This document shows, one piece after another, positions 55,103-63,076 of a stretch of 64,000 bases of DNA (position 1 is the first letter of the stretch; every line of letters begins with the position of its first letter). A program made the position numbers and the translations under genes. The notes below the pieces were generated by a model. The model was not told where the DNA came from and did not search any database. It was given only the letters and a program-made list of their open reading frames with translations. Source of the DNA: Actinorhabdospora filicis (GTDB lineage: Bacteria > Actinomycetota > Actinomycetes > Mycobacteriales > Micromonosporaceae); contig NZ_BSTX01000004.1 in assembly GCF_030269765.1 (NCBI RefSeq), positions 752,990 through 816,989 of the forward strand, written 5' to 3'.

Positions 55103-55507
55103 TCAGGCAGGGCTGTTGTGGTAGGCCGCGACCTTCCACTCCCCGTCCGCTCCATTGGCGCGGATCAGCGTCCAGGTCGCCACGACCCAGCGGCCCTCCG
55201 GCACCTCCCCGGCCCCGGCGAACTCCTCCCCGGCGAACACGATCGCGTTGCGCGCGGTCACCACGGCGGTGCCCTCGGCGGGGAACCGGACCGAGATGTA
55301 CTCGCCGTCCACGTGGGAGTCCTTGAGGGGACCGGCGAAGCTCTCCGCCATCCGCTCGCCGATCTCGGCGGCCCCGGCGCGGTACACGCCGGGCATGACG
55401 GAGGTAGCGTCGTCCAGGAACCGCGCGGCGAAGGCGGCGGCGTCGTTTCGCGTCCACGCCTCGTACACGGCGTCGATGGTGGCCAGGGCGGCCTTCTCGT
55501 CGTTCAT
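55103..55507 (-). CDS. SgcJ/EcaC-type NTF2-like protein
   Basis: A 134-residue cone-shaped NTF2-like/SnoaL-superfamily protein: AALATIDAVYEAWTRNDAAA, FLDDATSVMPGVYRAG and the end WKVAAYHNSPA, typical of the SgcJ/EcaC group often called oxidoreductases without proof. ATG 55507 follows ggaggagaca. It is divergent from an ECF sigma gene whose C-terminal domain has the same fold type. Confidence 0.82.
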   Translation of the reverse strand: MNDEKAALATIDAVYEAWTRNDAAAFAARFLDDATSVMPGVYRAGAAEIGERMAESFAGPLKDSHVDGEYISVRFPAEGTAVVTARNAIVFAGEEFAGAGEVPEGRWVVATWTLIRANGADGEWKVAAYHNSPA

Positions 55508-55590
55508 CTGTCTCCTCCTAGAAACGGGTTTCGGAGGTATCTACCGGCGGGCGGTGGCGAACTCATCGGTCCCGCGCTAGAAATCTTCGG

Positions 55591-56478
55591 GTGGACGACT
55601 TCGAGCGCTACCGCCGCGAGCTCACCGCGCACTGCTACCGCATGCTCGGCACGCCCGAGGACGCCGAGGACCTCGTCCAGGAGACCTACCTGCGCGCCTG
55701 GCGCGCCCGCGGCGACTACGACGCCTCGCGCGCCTCGTTCCGCACCTGGCTCTACCGGATCGCCACCAACGCCTGCCTGACCGCGCTGCGCTCGCGGGGG
55801 CGGCGTCCGCTGCCGATGGACCTCGCCGCGCCCGACGAGGACCCCCACGGCCCGCTGCGCCCGGGTGAGGTGCCGTGGCTGGCGCCGTTCCCGTGCGACC
55901 CGGCCGAGGAGGCCGCCGCGCGGGGGAGCATGCGCCTGGCGTTCGTGGCGTCGGTGCAGTACCTGCCCGCCAGGCAGCGGGCGGTGCTGCTGCTGCGCGA
56001 CGTCCTCGACTTCCCCGCCGCCGAGGTGGCGGTGCTGCTGGAGACCTCGGTCGCCGCTGTGAACAGTGCGCTCCAGCGCGCCCGCGCCCGCGTCGGGCGC
56101 CTCGCCGAGCACGACGTGGACGCCACCGCCGCCCGCGAGGTCGTCGACCGCTACGTCGCCGCCTTCGAGGCCGCCGACGTCGAGGGACTGTCCCGGCTCC
56201 TGGCGCGCGACGCGATCCTGGAGATGCCGCCGGTGCTCAACTGGCTCATCGGCCGCGCGCACTACGCGTCCTTCATCGAACGCGTCTACGGCATGGCCGG
56301 CACCGAGTGGCGGATGCTCCCGGTGTGGGCGAACGGCCAGCCGGGCGTGGCCGCCTACGCGGCGGGCGTCGCGCACTCGCTTCAGGTGTTCGACGTGCGG
56401 GACGCCCGCGTCGCGCGCAACACGGTGTGGGTCGTCCCGGAGCTCTTCGGGCGCTTCGGGCTGCCGGAGCGGTTGTGA
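55591..56478 (+). CDS. ECF sigma factor with C-terminal SnoaL-like domain (SigX5/SigG type)
   Basis: A 295-residue ECF factor. Sigma-2 (CYRMLGTPEDAEDLVQETYL) and sigma-4 (LPARQRAVLLLRDVLDFPAA; TSVAAVNSALQRARARV) are joined to a C-terminal SnoaL-like domain of about 120 residues (VVDRYVAAFEAADVEGLSRL; EMPPVLNWLIGRAHY). In this group the fused domain, not a separate anti-sigma, modulates activity. It differs from the five SigE-type pairs. GTG 55591 has no clear ribosome binding site. A bidirectional terminator follows. Confidence 0.9.
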   Translation: MDDFERYRRELTAHCYRMLGTPEDAEDLVQETYLRAWRARGDYDASRASFRTWLYRIATNACLTALRSRGRRPLPMDLAAPDEDPHGPLRPGEVPWLAPFPCDPAEEAAARGSMRLAFVASVQYLPARQRAVLLLRDVLDFPAAEVAVLLETSVAAVNSALQRARARVGRLAEHDVDATAAREVVDRYVAAFEAADVEGLSRLLARDAILEMPPVLNWLIGRAHYASFIERVYGMAGTEWRMLPVWANGQPGVAAYAAGVAHSLQVFDVRDARVARNTVWVVPELFGRFGLPERL

Positions 56479-56483
56479 GAGGT

Positions 56484-56519
56484 GGGGAGCGGCGGACCCC
56501 CGTAGACCCGCCGCTCCCC
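56484..56519. terminator. Bidirectional terminator
   Basis: A perfect 12-bp stem (56484-56495 with 56508-56519) between the convergent SigX5-like gene and sigma pair 4. Confidence 0.85.
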
Positions 56520-56523
56520 GGGT

Positions 56524-57510
56524 TCAGTAGACGATCACCTCGGGCAGGGAGCGCAGGATCTCGCCGAGCTGGGCGGCCGACAGCCTCGGGGGAGCGAGGG
56601 CGCCGTCGTCAAGGGTCCTCAGCCGGGTGCTCATCATGTACGCGTTCCCGTTGGGCAGATAGAGGATCGCGGTGTCGATACCGGCCCGGGCCTCGGTGCC
56701 GTTCGGAGGAGGGGTCCGCCGGGACTCGATCGTCACCAGTTGTGCGCCATCGGCCAGGTCGGTGGTCGCGCACGTGTTGTCCCAGTCGCCCACGATGTAC
56801 CCGTCGGCGACCCATGAGGTGTAGTCGTCGCAGGTGTACAAGTAGGCGGCACTTCTGACCTCCCCGTGGCCGTTGTCGCTCGCGGACGTGGGGCCGCGCT
56901 TGAAGGAGCCCTTCGACACCGCCTCGAAGCTGAAGTAGCCGTTCACCTCCGGCCTGCCGGAGGTCGGATACGGGCCGGGGCGCAGGTCCAGCACGCCACC
57001 CTGGTAGGCGACCTGCTCGGAGAGCCTGGCGTTCCAGCGGGCGACCATGTCGGTGGTGAACGGGGTCGAGTCGAGTTCGAGTCCACCCAGCGATCGCCCG
57101 AAGGTGGAGTCGTCGTTGGGGTGGACGCCGTGATCACGAAGCCGGGCGAGCAGGGCCTCGTGGAGCCGGACCGTCTCCGGGTTGGTGGCGACCGCGTTCT
57201 CCGACCCGGGCTCGCTGATCCAGTGGGACGGCGCGCTCAGGTCGAGGTCTTCGGGCAGTGGGAAGTCCGGCTGCGTTTTCGGCACCGGGCTGCCCGAGGT
57301 CGTCGGGTTCGGGTGGCCGTCCCGCCCCGGCAGGTTCCCGATGGCCACGGCGAGGGCCATCACCAGCGCCAAGGCCGCCGTCCCCATGACGGCGTAGCGC
57401 GAGCGCTTTCGCCTCCGGCCCCGGTCCATCAGGCTCGCGGAGTCGATGATGATGTCGGGCGTGCAGTCCTCGAACTCCCGGTCCAGGCGGGCGCGCAGAT
57501 CCTCGGTCAC
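56524..57510 (-). CDS. Membrane partner (putative anti-sigma) of pair 4
   Basis: A 328-residue protein. Cytosolic N-terminus MTEDLRARLDREFEDCTPDI, basic patch DRGRRRKRSRYA, one membrane helix (AALALVMALAVAIGNLPG), a Pro/Thr linker and an outer domain of about 260 residues ending ILRSLPEVIVY. It is a close paralogue of the pair 5 partner (same N-terminus, same linker start NPTTSGSPVP, same end). GTG start overlapping the sigma stop. Confidence 0.78.
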   Translation of the reverse strand: MTEDLRARLDREFEDCTPDIIIDSASLMDRGRRRKRSRYAVMGTAALALVMALAVAIGNLPGRDGHPNPTTSGSPVPKTQPDFPLPEDLDLSAPSHWISEPGSENAVATNPETVRLHEALLARLRDHGVHPNDDSTFGRSLGGLELDSTPFTTDMVARWNARLSEQVAYQGGVLDLRPGPYPTSGRPEVNGYFSFEAVSKGSFKRGPTSASDNGHGEVRSAAYLYTCDDYTSWVADGYIVGDWDNTCATTDLADGAQLVTIESRRTPPPNGTEARAGIDTAILYLPNGNAYMMSTRLRTLDDGALAPPRLSAAQLGEILRSLPEVIVY

Positions 57511-58010
57511 GTCGCGCTCCCTTCAAAGCCGGGCTCGCCCAGCAGGTCGCGCAGGGTGCTCAGGCCGCGCATCGTCAGGTTCTTCGCCGCGCCCGTGGAG
57601 CACCCCAGGATCGTCGCGGTCTGCTCGACCGTGTGGTCCTCCCAGAAGCGCAGGACGACCGCCGCCCGCTGCCGCTTCGGCAGCCGCAGCAGCGCCGAGA
57701 TCAGCACCAGCCGCTCCTCGGGCGCGTCGGGCGTGACGGGACGCTCGGGGAGCACGTCGGTGGTCTTCTCCCGCCGGAAACGGAAGAGCCGGTGCTCGTC
57801 GATGAGCGCGTTGACGATGATCCGCCGGACGTAGGCGTCCAGCGACTTGCGCCTGGCCCGGTTCCAGTTGGCGTACAGGCGCACCAGCGCGGTCTGCACG
57901 ACGTCCTCGGCGCGATGCCAGTCGGCGCAGCAGAGATAGGCGAAGCGGCACAGTCTGCGGGTGTGGGCGGCGACGTAGTCGCGGTAGTCGCGGTCCTGCT
58001 CGGGTGTCAT
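57507..58010 (-). CDS. SigE-family ECF sigma factor, pair 4
   Basis: A 167-residue ECF factor: sigma-2 CCADWHRAEDVVQTALVRLY, sigma-4 LPKRQRAAVVLRFWEDHT and the helix CSTGAAKNLTMRGLSTLR, where the GTVKSQTARGL of pairs 1-3 has changed. This suggests altered promoter recognition or loss of constraint. It forms a tandem duplication with pair 5. ATG 58010; coupled to its membrane partner. Confidence 0.92.
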   Translation of the reverse strand: MTPEQDRDYRDYVAAHTRRLCRFAYLCCADWHRAEDVVQTALVRLYANWNRARRKSLDAYVRRIIVNALIDEHRLFRFRREKTTDVLPERPVTPDAPEERLVLISALLRLPKRQRAAVVLRFWEDHTVEQTATILGCSTGAAKNLTMRGLSTLRDLLGEPGFEGSAT

Positions 58011-58043
58011 GGGCGCCTCGGGTTCCGGTGGGGTCGGCGGAGG

Positions 58044-58070
58044 ATACGAGGTGGGGACCCGGGAAGGTCA
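58044..58070 (-). promoter_or_regulatory. Putative ECF-type promoter of pair 4
   Basis: On the minus strand, TGACC (58070-58066) and CGTAT (58048-58044) are 17 bases apart, ending 33 bases before the sigma start. The block around it is also similar to the pair 2 promoter (ccttcccgggtccc in both). Confidence 0.6.
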
Positions 58071-58101
58071 CGCTCGCGCGCCGACCTCTCCGGGCCCGGG
58101 G

Positions 58102-59070
58102 TCAGTAGATGATCACTTCGGGGAGGGATCGGAGGAGCTCGCCGAGCTCGGCGGCGGGGATGGTCGGATCCCGCAGAACCTTCTCGGCCACATGGCCGAA
58201 CACGTTCGTGATCATGTAGGCGTTCCCGTTGGCCAGGAACAGGATCGCGGTGTCACTGCCGCGCGGGCCCTCGTTGCCGCGCCCGATCGTGCGCGACTCG
58301 ATCGTCACCAGTTGCCCGCCATCGGGCAGGTCGGTGGTGACACACGTGTTGTCCACGTCGCCCATGACATAGCCGTCGCCGACCTTGTCGGCGTAGTCGT
58401 CGCAGGTGTAGAGGTGCACCGAGCTGGAGGTCATGCTGTGCCCGTCGAAACCGATGGAGCCGGGGCCGCGTTCGAACGAGCCCTTGGGCAGTGCCTGGAC
58501 GTCGAAGGAGTCGATGAAGTCGGCTCGCCCGTCCGGGCCCGTGCCGGGCGACAGGTTGCTGATGACTCCCGTGTAGATCAGCCTCGTCGTGAGCATCCGG
58601 TCCCAGCGCGCCTGCTGGTCGCCGCGTGTATCGGCCGACTCGGCCTCCAGGCCATCCCGGTATCGCATCAGGTGCCCGTCGGGGTTGGCTCCGTGGGCGC
58701 GCAGCCGGTCCAGCAGCGCCTCCTGCAACCGGGTCATCTCGGGGTTGTCGGGCAGGTCCTCGATGCCGGGCGGGCCGACCCAGTGGTAGACCTCCTCGGG
58801 AGCCAGATCCCCCGGCAGCGGAAACTCCGGCTGCGCCACCGGCACCGGGCTCCCGGAGGTCGTCGGGTTCGGCGTCCCGCCCCGGCCCGGCAGGTTCCCG
58901 ACCACCACGACCAGCGCCATCACCAGCGCCAGCGCCGCCGTCCCCGCCACGGCGTAGCGGGACCGCTTCCTCCTCTTCCCGCGCTCCATCAAGCCGGCCG
59001 AGTCGATGATGATGTCGGGCGTGCAGTCCTCGAACTCCCGGTCGAGGCGCGTTCGCAGGTCCTCGGTCAC
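58102..59070 (-). CDS. Membrane partner (putative anti-sigma) of pair 5
   Basis: A 322-residue paralogue of the pair 4 partner: MTEDLRTRLDREFEDCTPDI, RGKRRKRSRYA, helix AALALVMALVVVVGNLPG and end LLRSLPEVIIY. The middle of the outer domain has diverged strongly, suggesting a different signal. It begins with GTG inside the stop of the sigma gene. Confidence 0.78.
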   Translation of the reverse strand: MTEDLRTRLDREFEDCTPDIIIDSAGLMERGKRRKRSRYAVAGTAALALVMALVVVVGNLPGRGGTPNPTTSGSPVPVAQPEFPLPGDLAPEEVYHWVGPPGIEDLPDNPEMTRLQEALLDRLRAHGANPDGHLMRYRDGLEAESADTRGDQQARWDRMLTTRLIYTGVISNLSPGTGPDGRADFIDSFDVQALPKGSFERGPGSIGFDGHSMTSSSVHLYTCDDYADKVGDGYVMGDVDNTCVTTDLPDGGQLVTIESRTIGRGNEGPRGSDTAILFLANGNAYMITNVFGHVAEKVLRDPTIPAAELGELLRSLPEVIIY

Positions 59071-59558
59071 GATGTCGCTCCTTCGGCGATCACGAGGGAC
59101 GGGTCCGCCAGCAGCCCGCGCAGGGCCGCGACGCCCCGCTCGGCAAGGTTCTCGGCGGCGCCGGTCGAGCAGCCCAGGACGGACGCCGCCCGCTCGGCGG
59201 GCAGGCCCTCCCAGAAGCGCAGGACGACCGCCGCCCGCTGCCGCTTCGGCAGGCGCAGCAGCGCCGAGATCAGGACCGGCTCGTCGCCGGGCTCGGGCGG
59301 GACGTCGGGGATCGGCTCCCGGCGGAGGCGGAGGAAGCCGCGCTCGCCGATCAGCGCGGCCACGATGAGCCGCCGGACGTAGACGTCCGGTGTGGTGCGC
59401 CGGGCACGGTTCCAGCTCGCGTACAGGCGCACCAGCGCGGTCTGGACGACGTCCTCGGCGCGACGCCAGTCGGCGCAGCAGAGGTAGGCGAAGCGGCAGA
59501 GCCGTCGTGTGTGTGCGACCACGTAGTCGCGGTAGTCGCGGTCTTGCTCGGGTGTCAT
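59067..59558 (-). CDS. SigE-family ECF sigma factor, pair 5 (diverged sigma-4)
   Basis: A 163-residue paralogue of the pair 4 sigma. Sigma-2 is well kept (CCADWRRAEDVVQTALVRLY). Sigma-4 has changed: RFWEGLPAERAASVLGCSTG and then AAENLAERGVAALRGLL, so the Thr-Val-Lys-Ser core of the recognition helix is replaced. The linker between the two domains is also shorter. It may recognise a new -35 element or be decaying. ATG 59558 gives the same MTPEQDRDYRDYV start as pair 4. Confidence 0.88.
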   Translation of the reverse strand: MTPEQDRDYRDYVVAHTRRLCRFAYLCCADWRRAEDVVQTALVRLYASWNRARRTTPDVYVRRLIVAALIGERGFLRLRREPIPDVPPEPGDEPVLISALLRLPKRQRAAVVLRFWEGLPAERAASVLGCSTGAAENLAERGVAALRGLLADPSLVIAEGATS

Positions 59559-59590
59559 GGGCGCCTCGGTTCGGGTGGGGTCGGCGGGGG

Positions 59591-59617
59591 ATACGAGGTG
59601 ACGGTGGGCGGAGGTCA
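59591..59617 (-). promoter_or_regulatory. Putative ECF-type promoter of pair 5
   Basis: On the minus strand, TGACC (59617-59613) and CGTAT (59595-59591) are 17 bases apart, ending 32 bases before the sigma start, as in pair 4. Confidence 0.6.
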
Positions 59618-59760
59618 CGCCGAGGGCCGGAAAAGAAGTGAATGACCTTTTTCTTCAGGTATCGGAAAAAATTCCCTTAGGTCCGTATCCCTCCGATCCC
59701 TTGATCGTTGATCATTCCGGTAGCGCCGGAACGGCCGGCGCCGACAGTGAGCGAGCCATC

Positions 59761-60834
59761 ATGCCGTACACGTCGCAGGTCACACGCGGTGCGCGCCGCG
59801 TTGTGCCCGGTCGTGCGCGGTCCTGGCTGTTCCGGCTGGGGCTCGGTCTCCTCGCTGTCGGTGGCGCGGTCGGTTTCGGCTGGAGCCTCGACGGCTCCTC
59901 GGCTCAGGCCGCCGGTGTCGGTGACGAACCGACCGCGGTGGGGCTGGCTCCGGCCTCGGCGTCGCTCATGGGCGACGTCGGGCACGTGGTGGGCGCCTCG
60001 ATGGACGACTCCCTGCTCAAGGGGTCGGTCCTCAAGGGCCACCGCCACACCGCCGTCGCCCTGATGGCGAACCTCGGCCGCACGGTCGAGGGCACGGCCG
60101 GGGACGCCTCGGCCGAGATGGAGCCGGTCGCGGGGGAGGTCGTCGGCACGCTCGTGTGCGGCGACGGCTGCACCTCGGACACCGGTCGTCCGCGCGATGC
60201 CGCACCTGCTTCGCACGGCGACCCGCTCGGCACCATCGCCAAGGGCGTGGTGCGGACGTCTTCGACGCTGGTCGACGACGTGACGCGTACGACCGTGACG
60301 CCCGCTCTGGCGTCACTGTCGGATTCCGGCGAGGCCACCGCGGCCACGCCGGGCCTGGCGCACCGCGTTACCGCGGTGCTCTTCCCCGTCCTCGGGGCGG
60401 TCGCCGACACGGTGACCGAACCCGGGTCGAGCGGCCCCGCCGCTGACACCGCCGTCGGCCGTCCCCTGGACGCCGGTGCGGTAGTCGCGTGCCTTCCGCG
60501 GCCGGCCGCCGACCTTCACCCCGCGGACGCGGCGGCTCACGCCGCCGGGGACCACGCGGCGGCGCACGTGGACGCGCCGCACTTCGCCGTGGTCCCGGTT
60601 CCGGCAGGCGAGAGCCTGCCCGCGGCGCCCTGCGCGCCGCTGCCGTGCTCCGATTCGGGGTGCGCGCCCGGGGCGGGATCGGGACGGATGACGGCGTACG
60701 GGAACGGCGGAGCCGCCGCCGTACTCGCCGGCGCCGAGCCGTCCTTCTTCGCCCTTCCGGGTATCCGGCCCGCCGGTGAGGCCTTCTCCTCGCCGACCGG
60801 TGCGGTGCTCGGGCACATCATCGCCCCCGACTAG
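59761..60834 (+). CDS. Secreted protein of unknown function with Cys clusters
   Basis: A 357-residue product with a long basic-then-hydrophobic signal (RSWLFRLGLGLLAVGGAVGF, cleavage near SSAQA). The mature region is Ala/Gly/Val-rich, with CGDGC near the middle and CAPLPCSDSGCAPG near the end. No catalytic motif is visible. ATG 59761 is used because the frame upstream encodes no signal-like sequence. It directly precedes three small secreted repeat proteins in the same direction and may belong to the same surface layer. Confidence 0.65.
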   Translation: MPYTSQVTRGARRVVPGRARSWLFRLGLGLLAVGGAVGFGWSLDGSSAQAAGVGDEPTAVGLAPASASLMGDVGHVVGASMDDSLLKGSVLKGHRHTAVALMANLGRTVEGTAGDASAEMEPVAGEVVGTLVCGDGCTSDTGRPRDAAPASHGDPLGTIAKGVVRTSSTLVDDVTRTTVTPALASLSDSGEATAATPGLAHRVTAVLFPVLGAVADTVTEPGSSGPAADTAVGRPLDAGAVVACLPRPAADLHPADAAAHAAGDHAAAHVDAPHFAVVPVPAGESLPAAPCAPLPCSDSGCAPGAGSGRMTAYGNGGAAAVLAGAEPSFFALPGIRPAGEAFSSPTGAVLGHIIAPD

Positions 60835-60948
60835 GGGCGTCTCCGGCACGTCGGTCCGTCGCGTCTCTTTCGCGGCTGGTTGTCCGGCGTGCTTTTCGCG
60901 GCCTCTTTCCGGCCGATCGCTACGCACGAATCAACTAGGGGGAACTCC

Positions 60949-61317
60949 ATGCGCAAGGCTCTCACCGCCGTCGCCGTCGCCGCGGGCGTCGCCGTTCTCG
61001 GCTTCGCCGGCCAGGCCTCGGCCTCCAACTCGGGCGCGTTCGCCGGCGCCCTGTCGCTGGTCAACATCGACGCCTCGTCGGCGGCGCACTGGCAGATCTG
61101 CGGCCAGAACGTCCTGACGCAGTCGTACTACCAGGTGTGCGACAACCGCGACCACATCGGTGACGGCCCGCAGTCCGGCGCCTTCGCGGGCGACCAGTCG
61201 CTGGGCAACCTCGACATCTCCGACGCCGCGCACTGGCAGATCTGCGGCCAGAACGTGTTCGTGGTCCCGTCGCTGGACCAGCAGTGCCTGAACAGCGACC
61301 ACAAGAGCCACGGCTGA
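60949..61317 (+). CDS. Small secreted AHWQICG-repeat protein 1
   Basis: A 122-residue product with a signal peptide (cleavage after GQASA) and two copies of a module of about 50 residues: ALSLVNIDASSAAHWQICGQ with a second Cys in YQVCDNRDH, and SLGNLDISDAAHWQICGQN with QQCLNSDH. Each module has one Cys pair, an arrangement like chaplins (ICGxxV ... CxN), though the sequence is not a standard chaplin. ATG 60949 follows aggggga. A close duplicate follows. Confidence 0.8.
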   Translation: MRKALTAVAVAAGVAVLGFAGQASASNSGAFAGALSLVNIDASSAAHWQICGQNVLTQSYYQVCDNRDHIGDGPQSGAFAGDQSLGNLDISDAAHWQICGQNVFVVPSLDQQCLNSDHKSHG

Positions 61318-61392
61318 TCTCAGCCTCCCGCCGGGGCGGCTCGCCCGCCCCGGCACCCACAAGCAACGACTTCCTTTAGGAGAGAACAGATC

Positions 61393-61809
61393 ATGCGCAA
61401 GACCATCGCGACCGCTTTCGTCGCCGCCGGTGTCGCGGCCCTCGCCTTCTCCGGCACCGCCGCCGCCAACGGCCCGAACTCCGGCGCCTTCGCCGGCGCC
61501 CTGTCGCTGGTGAACATCGACGCCTCGGACGCCGCGCACTGGCAGATCTGCGGCCAGAACGTGTTCGCGCAGTCCTACAGCCAGGTGTGCGACAACCGCG
61601 ACCACATCGGCGGCGGCCCGCAGTCCGGCGCGTACGCCGGCGACCTGTCGATCGCGAACGTCGACATCTCCGACGCCGCCCACTGGCAGATCTGCGGCCA
61701 GAACGTCGGCGTCTCGCCCTCGCTGGTCCAGAAGTGCCAGAACACCGACCACATGCCGGTCGGCGCGTCGATGAAGAACACCAAGACCACGCACAAGCAC
61801 AGCAAGTAA
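61393..61809 (+). CDS. Small secreted AHWQICG-repeat protein 2
   Basis: A 138-residue paralogue of protein 1, nearly identical over module 1 (GAFAGALSLVNIDASDAAHW), including at DNA level, so the duplication is recent. Module 2 has SIANVDISDAAHWQICGQNV and QKCQNTDH. It ends with a Lys/His/Thr-rich tail (KNTKTTHKHSK) that proteins 1 and 3 lack. The signal peptide cleaves near GTAAA. ATG follows aggagag. Confidence 0.82.
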   Translation: MRKTIATAFVAAGVAALAFSGTAAANGPNSGAFAGALSLVNIDASDAAHWQICGQNVFAQSYSQVCDNRDHIGGGPQSGAYAGDLSIANVDISDAAHWQICGQNVGVSPSLVQKCQNTDHMPVGASMKNTKTTHKHSK

Positions 61810-61817
61810 GCAACGAC

Positions 61818-61850
61818 GGGTCCCACCGGCCGCACCGGCCGGTGGGACCC
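61818..61850 (+). terminator. Terminator after repeat protein 2
   Basis: A perfect 14-bp stem (61818-61831 with 61837-61850) with a 5-base loop, nine bases after the stop codon. Confidence 0.85.
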
Positions 61851-61878
61851 CGCCGTCTCGGGGCACGAGAGGAGAGCC

Positions 61879-62256
61879 ATGAGGCGCACCATCATCGCGG
61901 CGGCGATCGGAGTACTGGCGCTGGCGGCGCCGGTCTCGGCGTCGGCCCACCCCGGGGGCGCGGACTACACGCCGCCCACCGGTTACGTCACGTCCTGGGG
62001 CGAGACCGTCCCCGTGGGCGGCATGACCCTGGTGAACGCGGACCTGCACGGTGCCGCGCACTGGCAGATCTGCGGGGTGAACGTGGCGGACACGCTCGTC
62101 GCGCCCACCTGTGACAACAGCTCGCGGTCGGAGCCCGCGCCCGGCGGCAGGAACGCCCTGGTGAACGTGGACCTGCACGACGCGGCCCACTGGCAGATCT
62201 GCGGCATCAACGTCGCCGCCAGCGGAACCGCGGCGACCTGCGACAACACGCACTAG
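61879..62256 (+). CDS. Small secreted AHWQICG-repeat protein 3
   Basis: A 125-residue diverged member: signal peptide (cleavage near VSASA), then module 1 MTLVNADLHGAAHWQICGVN with APTCDNS, and module 2 ALVNVDLHDAAHWQICGINV with ATCDNTH. The AHWQICG core and the second Cys are kept, while the flanks have changed (DLH for DIS). ATG follows gagaggagag. It lies after a terminator, so it probably has its own transcript. Confidence 0.8.
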   Translation: MRRTIIAAAIGVLALAAPVSASAHPGGADYTPPTGYVTSWGETVPVGGMTLVNADLHGAAHWQICGVNVADTLVAPTCDNSSRSEPAPGGRNALVNVDLHDAAHWQICGINVAASGTAATCDNTH

Positions 62257-62257
62257 A

Positions 62258-62295
62258 ACGCGCGCGGGGCGGCGGCGGCCCGCCGTCCCGCGCGT
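62258..62295 (+). terminator. GC-rich hairpin after repeat protein 3
   Basis: Imperfect stem (acgcgcg...ggcggcg with cgccgtcccgcgcgt) immediately after the stop; likely terminator, pairing not perfect. Confidence 0.6.
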
Positions 62296-62344
62296 CATCC
62301 GATCGGTGTACACCGGACGGCCCCGGCGCGGCGACCGTGGATGC

Positions 62345-63076
62345 ATGGGCACCACACGCCGCGCCTTCCTGGCGCTAGTACCGTCCGTGGCCGTGCTGGC
62401 CGCCTGCTCCGCGCAGCAGCCGCCCGCCGCGTCCTCCACGCCGAAGGAGCCGTCCGCCATGTCCCAGAGCCCCGAACCCCGCCCCGCCGCAAGCCGCCGC
62501 CTGCTGGCCGCGTCCGCCGACGGCGACACCGCCGCCGTGACCGCCGCGATCGCCGCGGGCGCCGACCTGGAGACCCGCGACGGCGACCGCCGCACCCCGC
62601 TGCTCCTGGCCGCCACCTTCGACCACGTGGACGTGGCGAAGGCCCTGGTCGCGGCGGGCGCCGACCCCGACGCCCTCGACGGACGCCACGACACCCCGTG
62701 GCTGGTCACCGGCGTCACCGGCAGCGTGGCCATGATGAACGCCCTGCTCCCGGCGAAACCCGACCTGACCATCCGCAACCGCTACGGCGGCATCTCGCTG
62801 ATCCCCGCCTGCGAGCGCGGGCACGTCGACTACGTCCGCGAGGTCCTCAAGACCGGCATCGCCGTCGACCACGTGAACGACCTCGGCTGGACCGGGCTGC
62901 TGGAGGCGATCGTCTACGGCGACGGCTCCGGCGCCTACCAGCAGATCGTGTCGCTGCTGATCGCCGGTGGCGCCGACCCGCGCAAGGCCGACGGGAACGG
63001 CGTGACGCCGCTGTCGCACGCCGAGCGCATGGGCCAGGCGAAGATCGCCGCGATCCTGCGGGCGGCGGGCGCCTAG
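62345..63076 (+). CDS. Tat lipoprotein with ankyrin repeats
   Basis: A 243-residue protein with a twin-arginine signal and lipobox (TTRRAFLALVPSVAVLAAC). After a Pro/Ser linker come about five ankyrin repeats, e.g. AVTAAIAAGADLETRDGDRR, TPLLLAATFDHVDVAKALVA and IVSLLIAGGADPRKADGNG. It would be anchored outside the membrane and mediate protein contacts; ankyrin proteins of this type accompany catalases in some bacteria, but no catalase gene is here. ATG 62345. Its stop overlaps that of the convergent maf gene. Confidence 0.88.
   Translation: MGTTRRAFLALVPSVAVLAACSAQQPPAASSTPKEPSAMSQSPEPRPAASRRLLAASADGDTAAVTAAIAAGADLETRDGDRRTPLLLAATFDHVDVAKALVAAGADPDALDGRHDTPWLVTGVTGSVAMMNALLPAKPDLTIRNRYGGISLIPACERGHVDYVREVLKTGIAVDHVNDLGWTGLLEAIVYGDGSGAYQQIVSLLIAGGADPRKADGNGVTPLSHAERMGQAKIAAILRAAGA

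Noticed and set aside
54952-55326. A 124-codon plus-strand frame after the second roadblock gene
   Set aside because: It overlaps a terminator and the NTF2-like gene on the other strand, and its sequence is low complexity.
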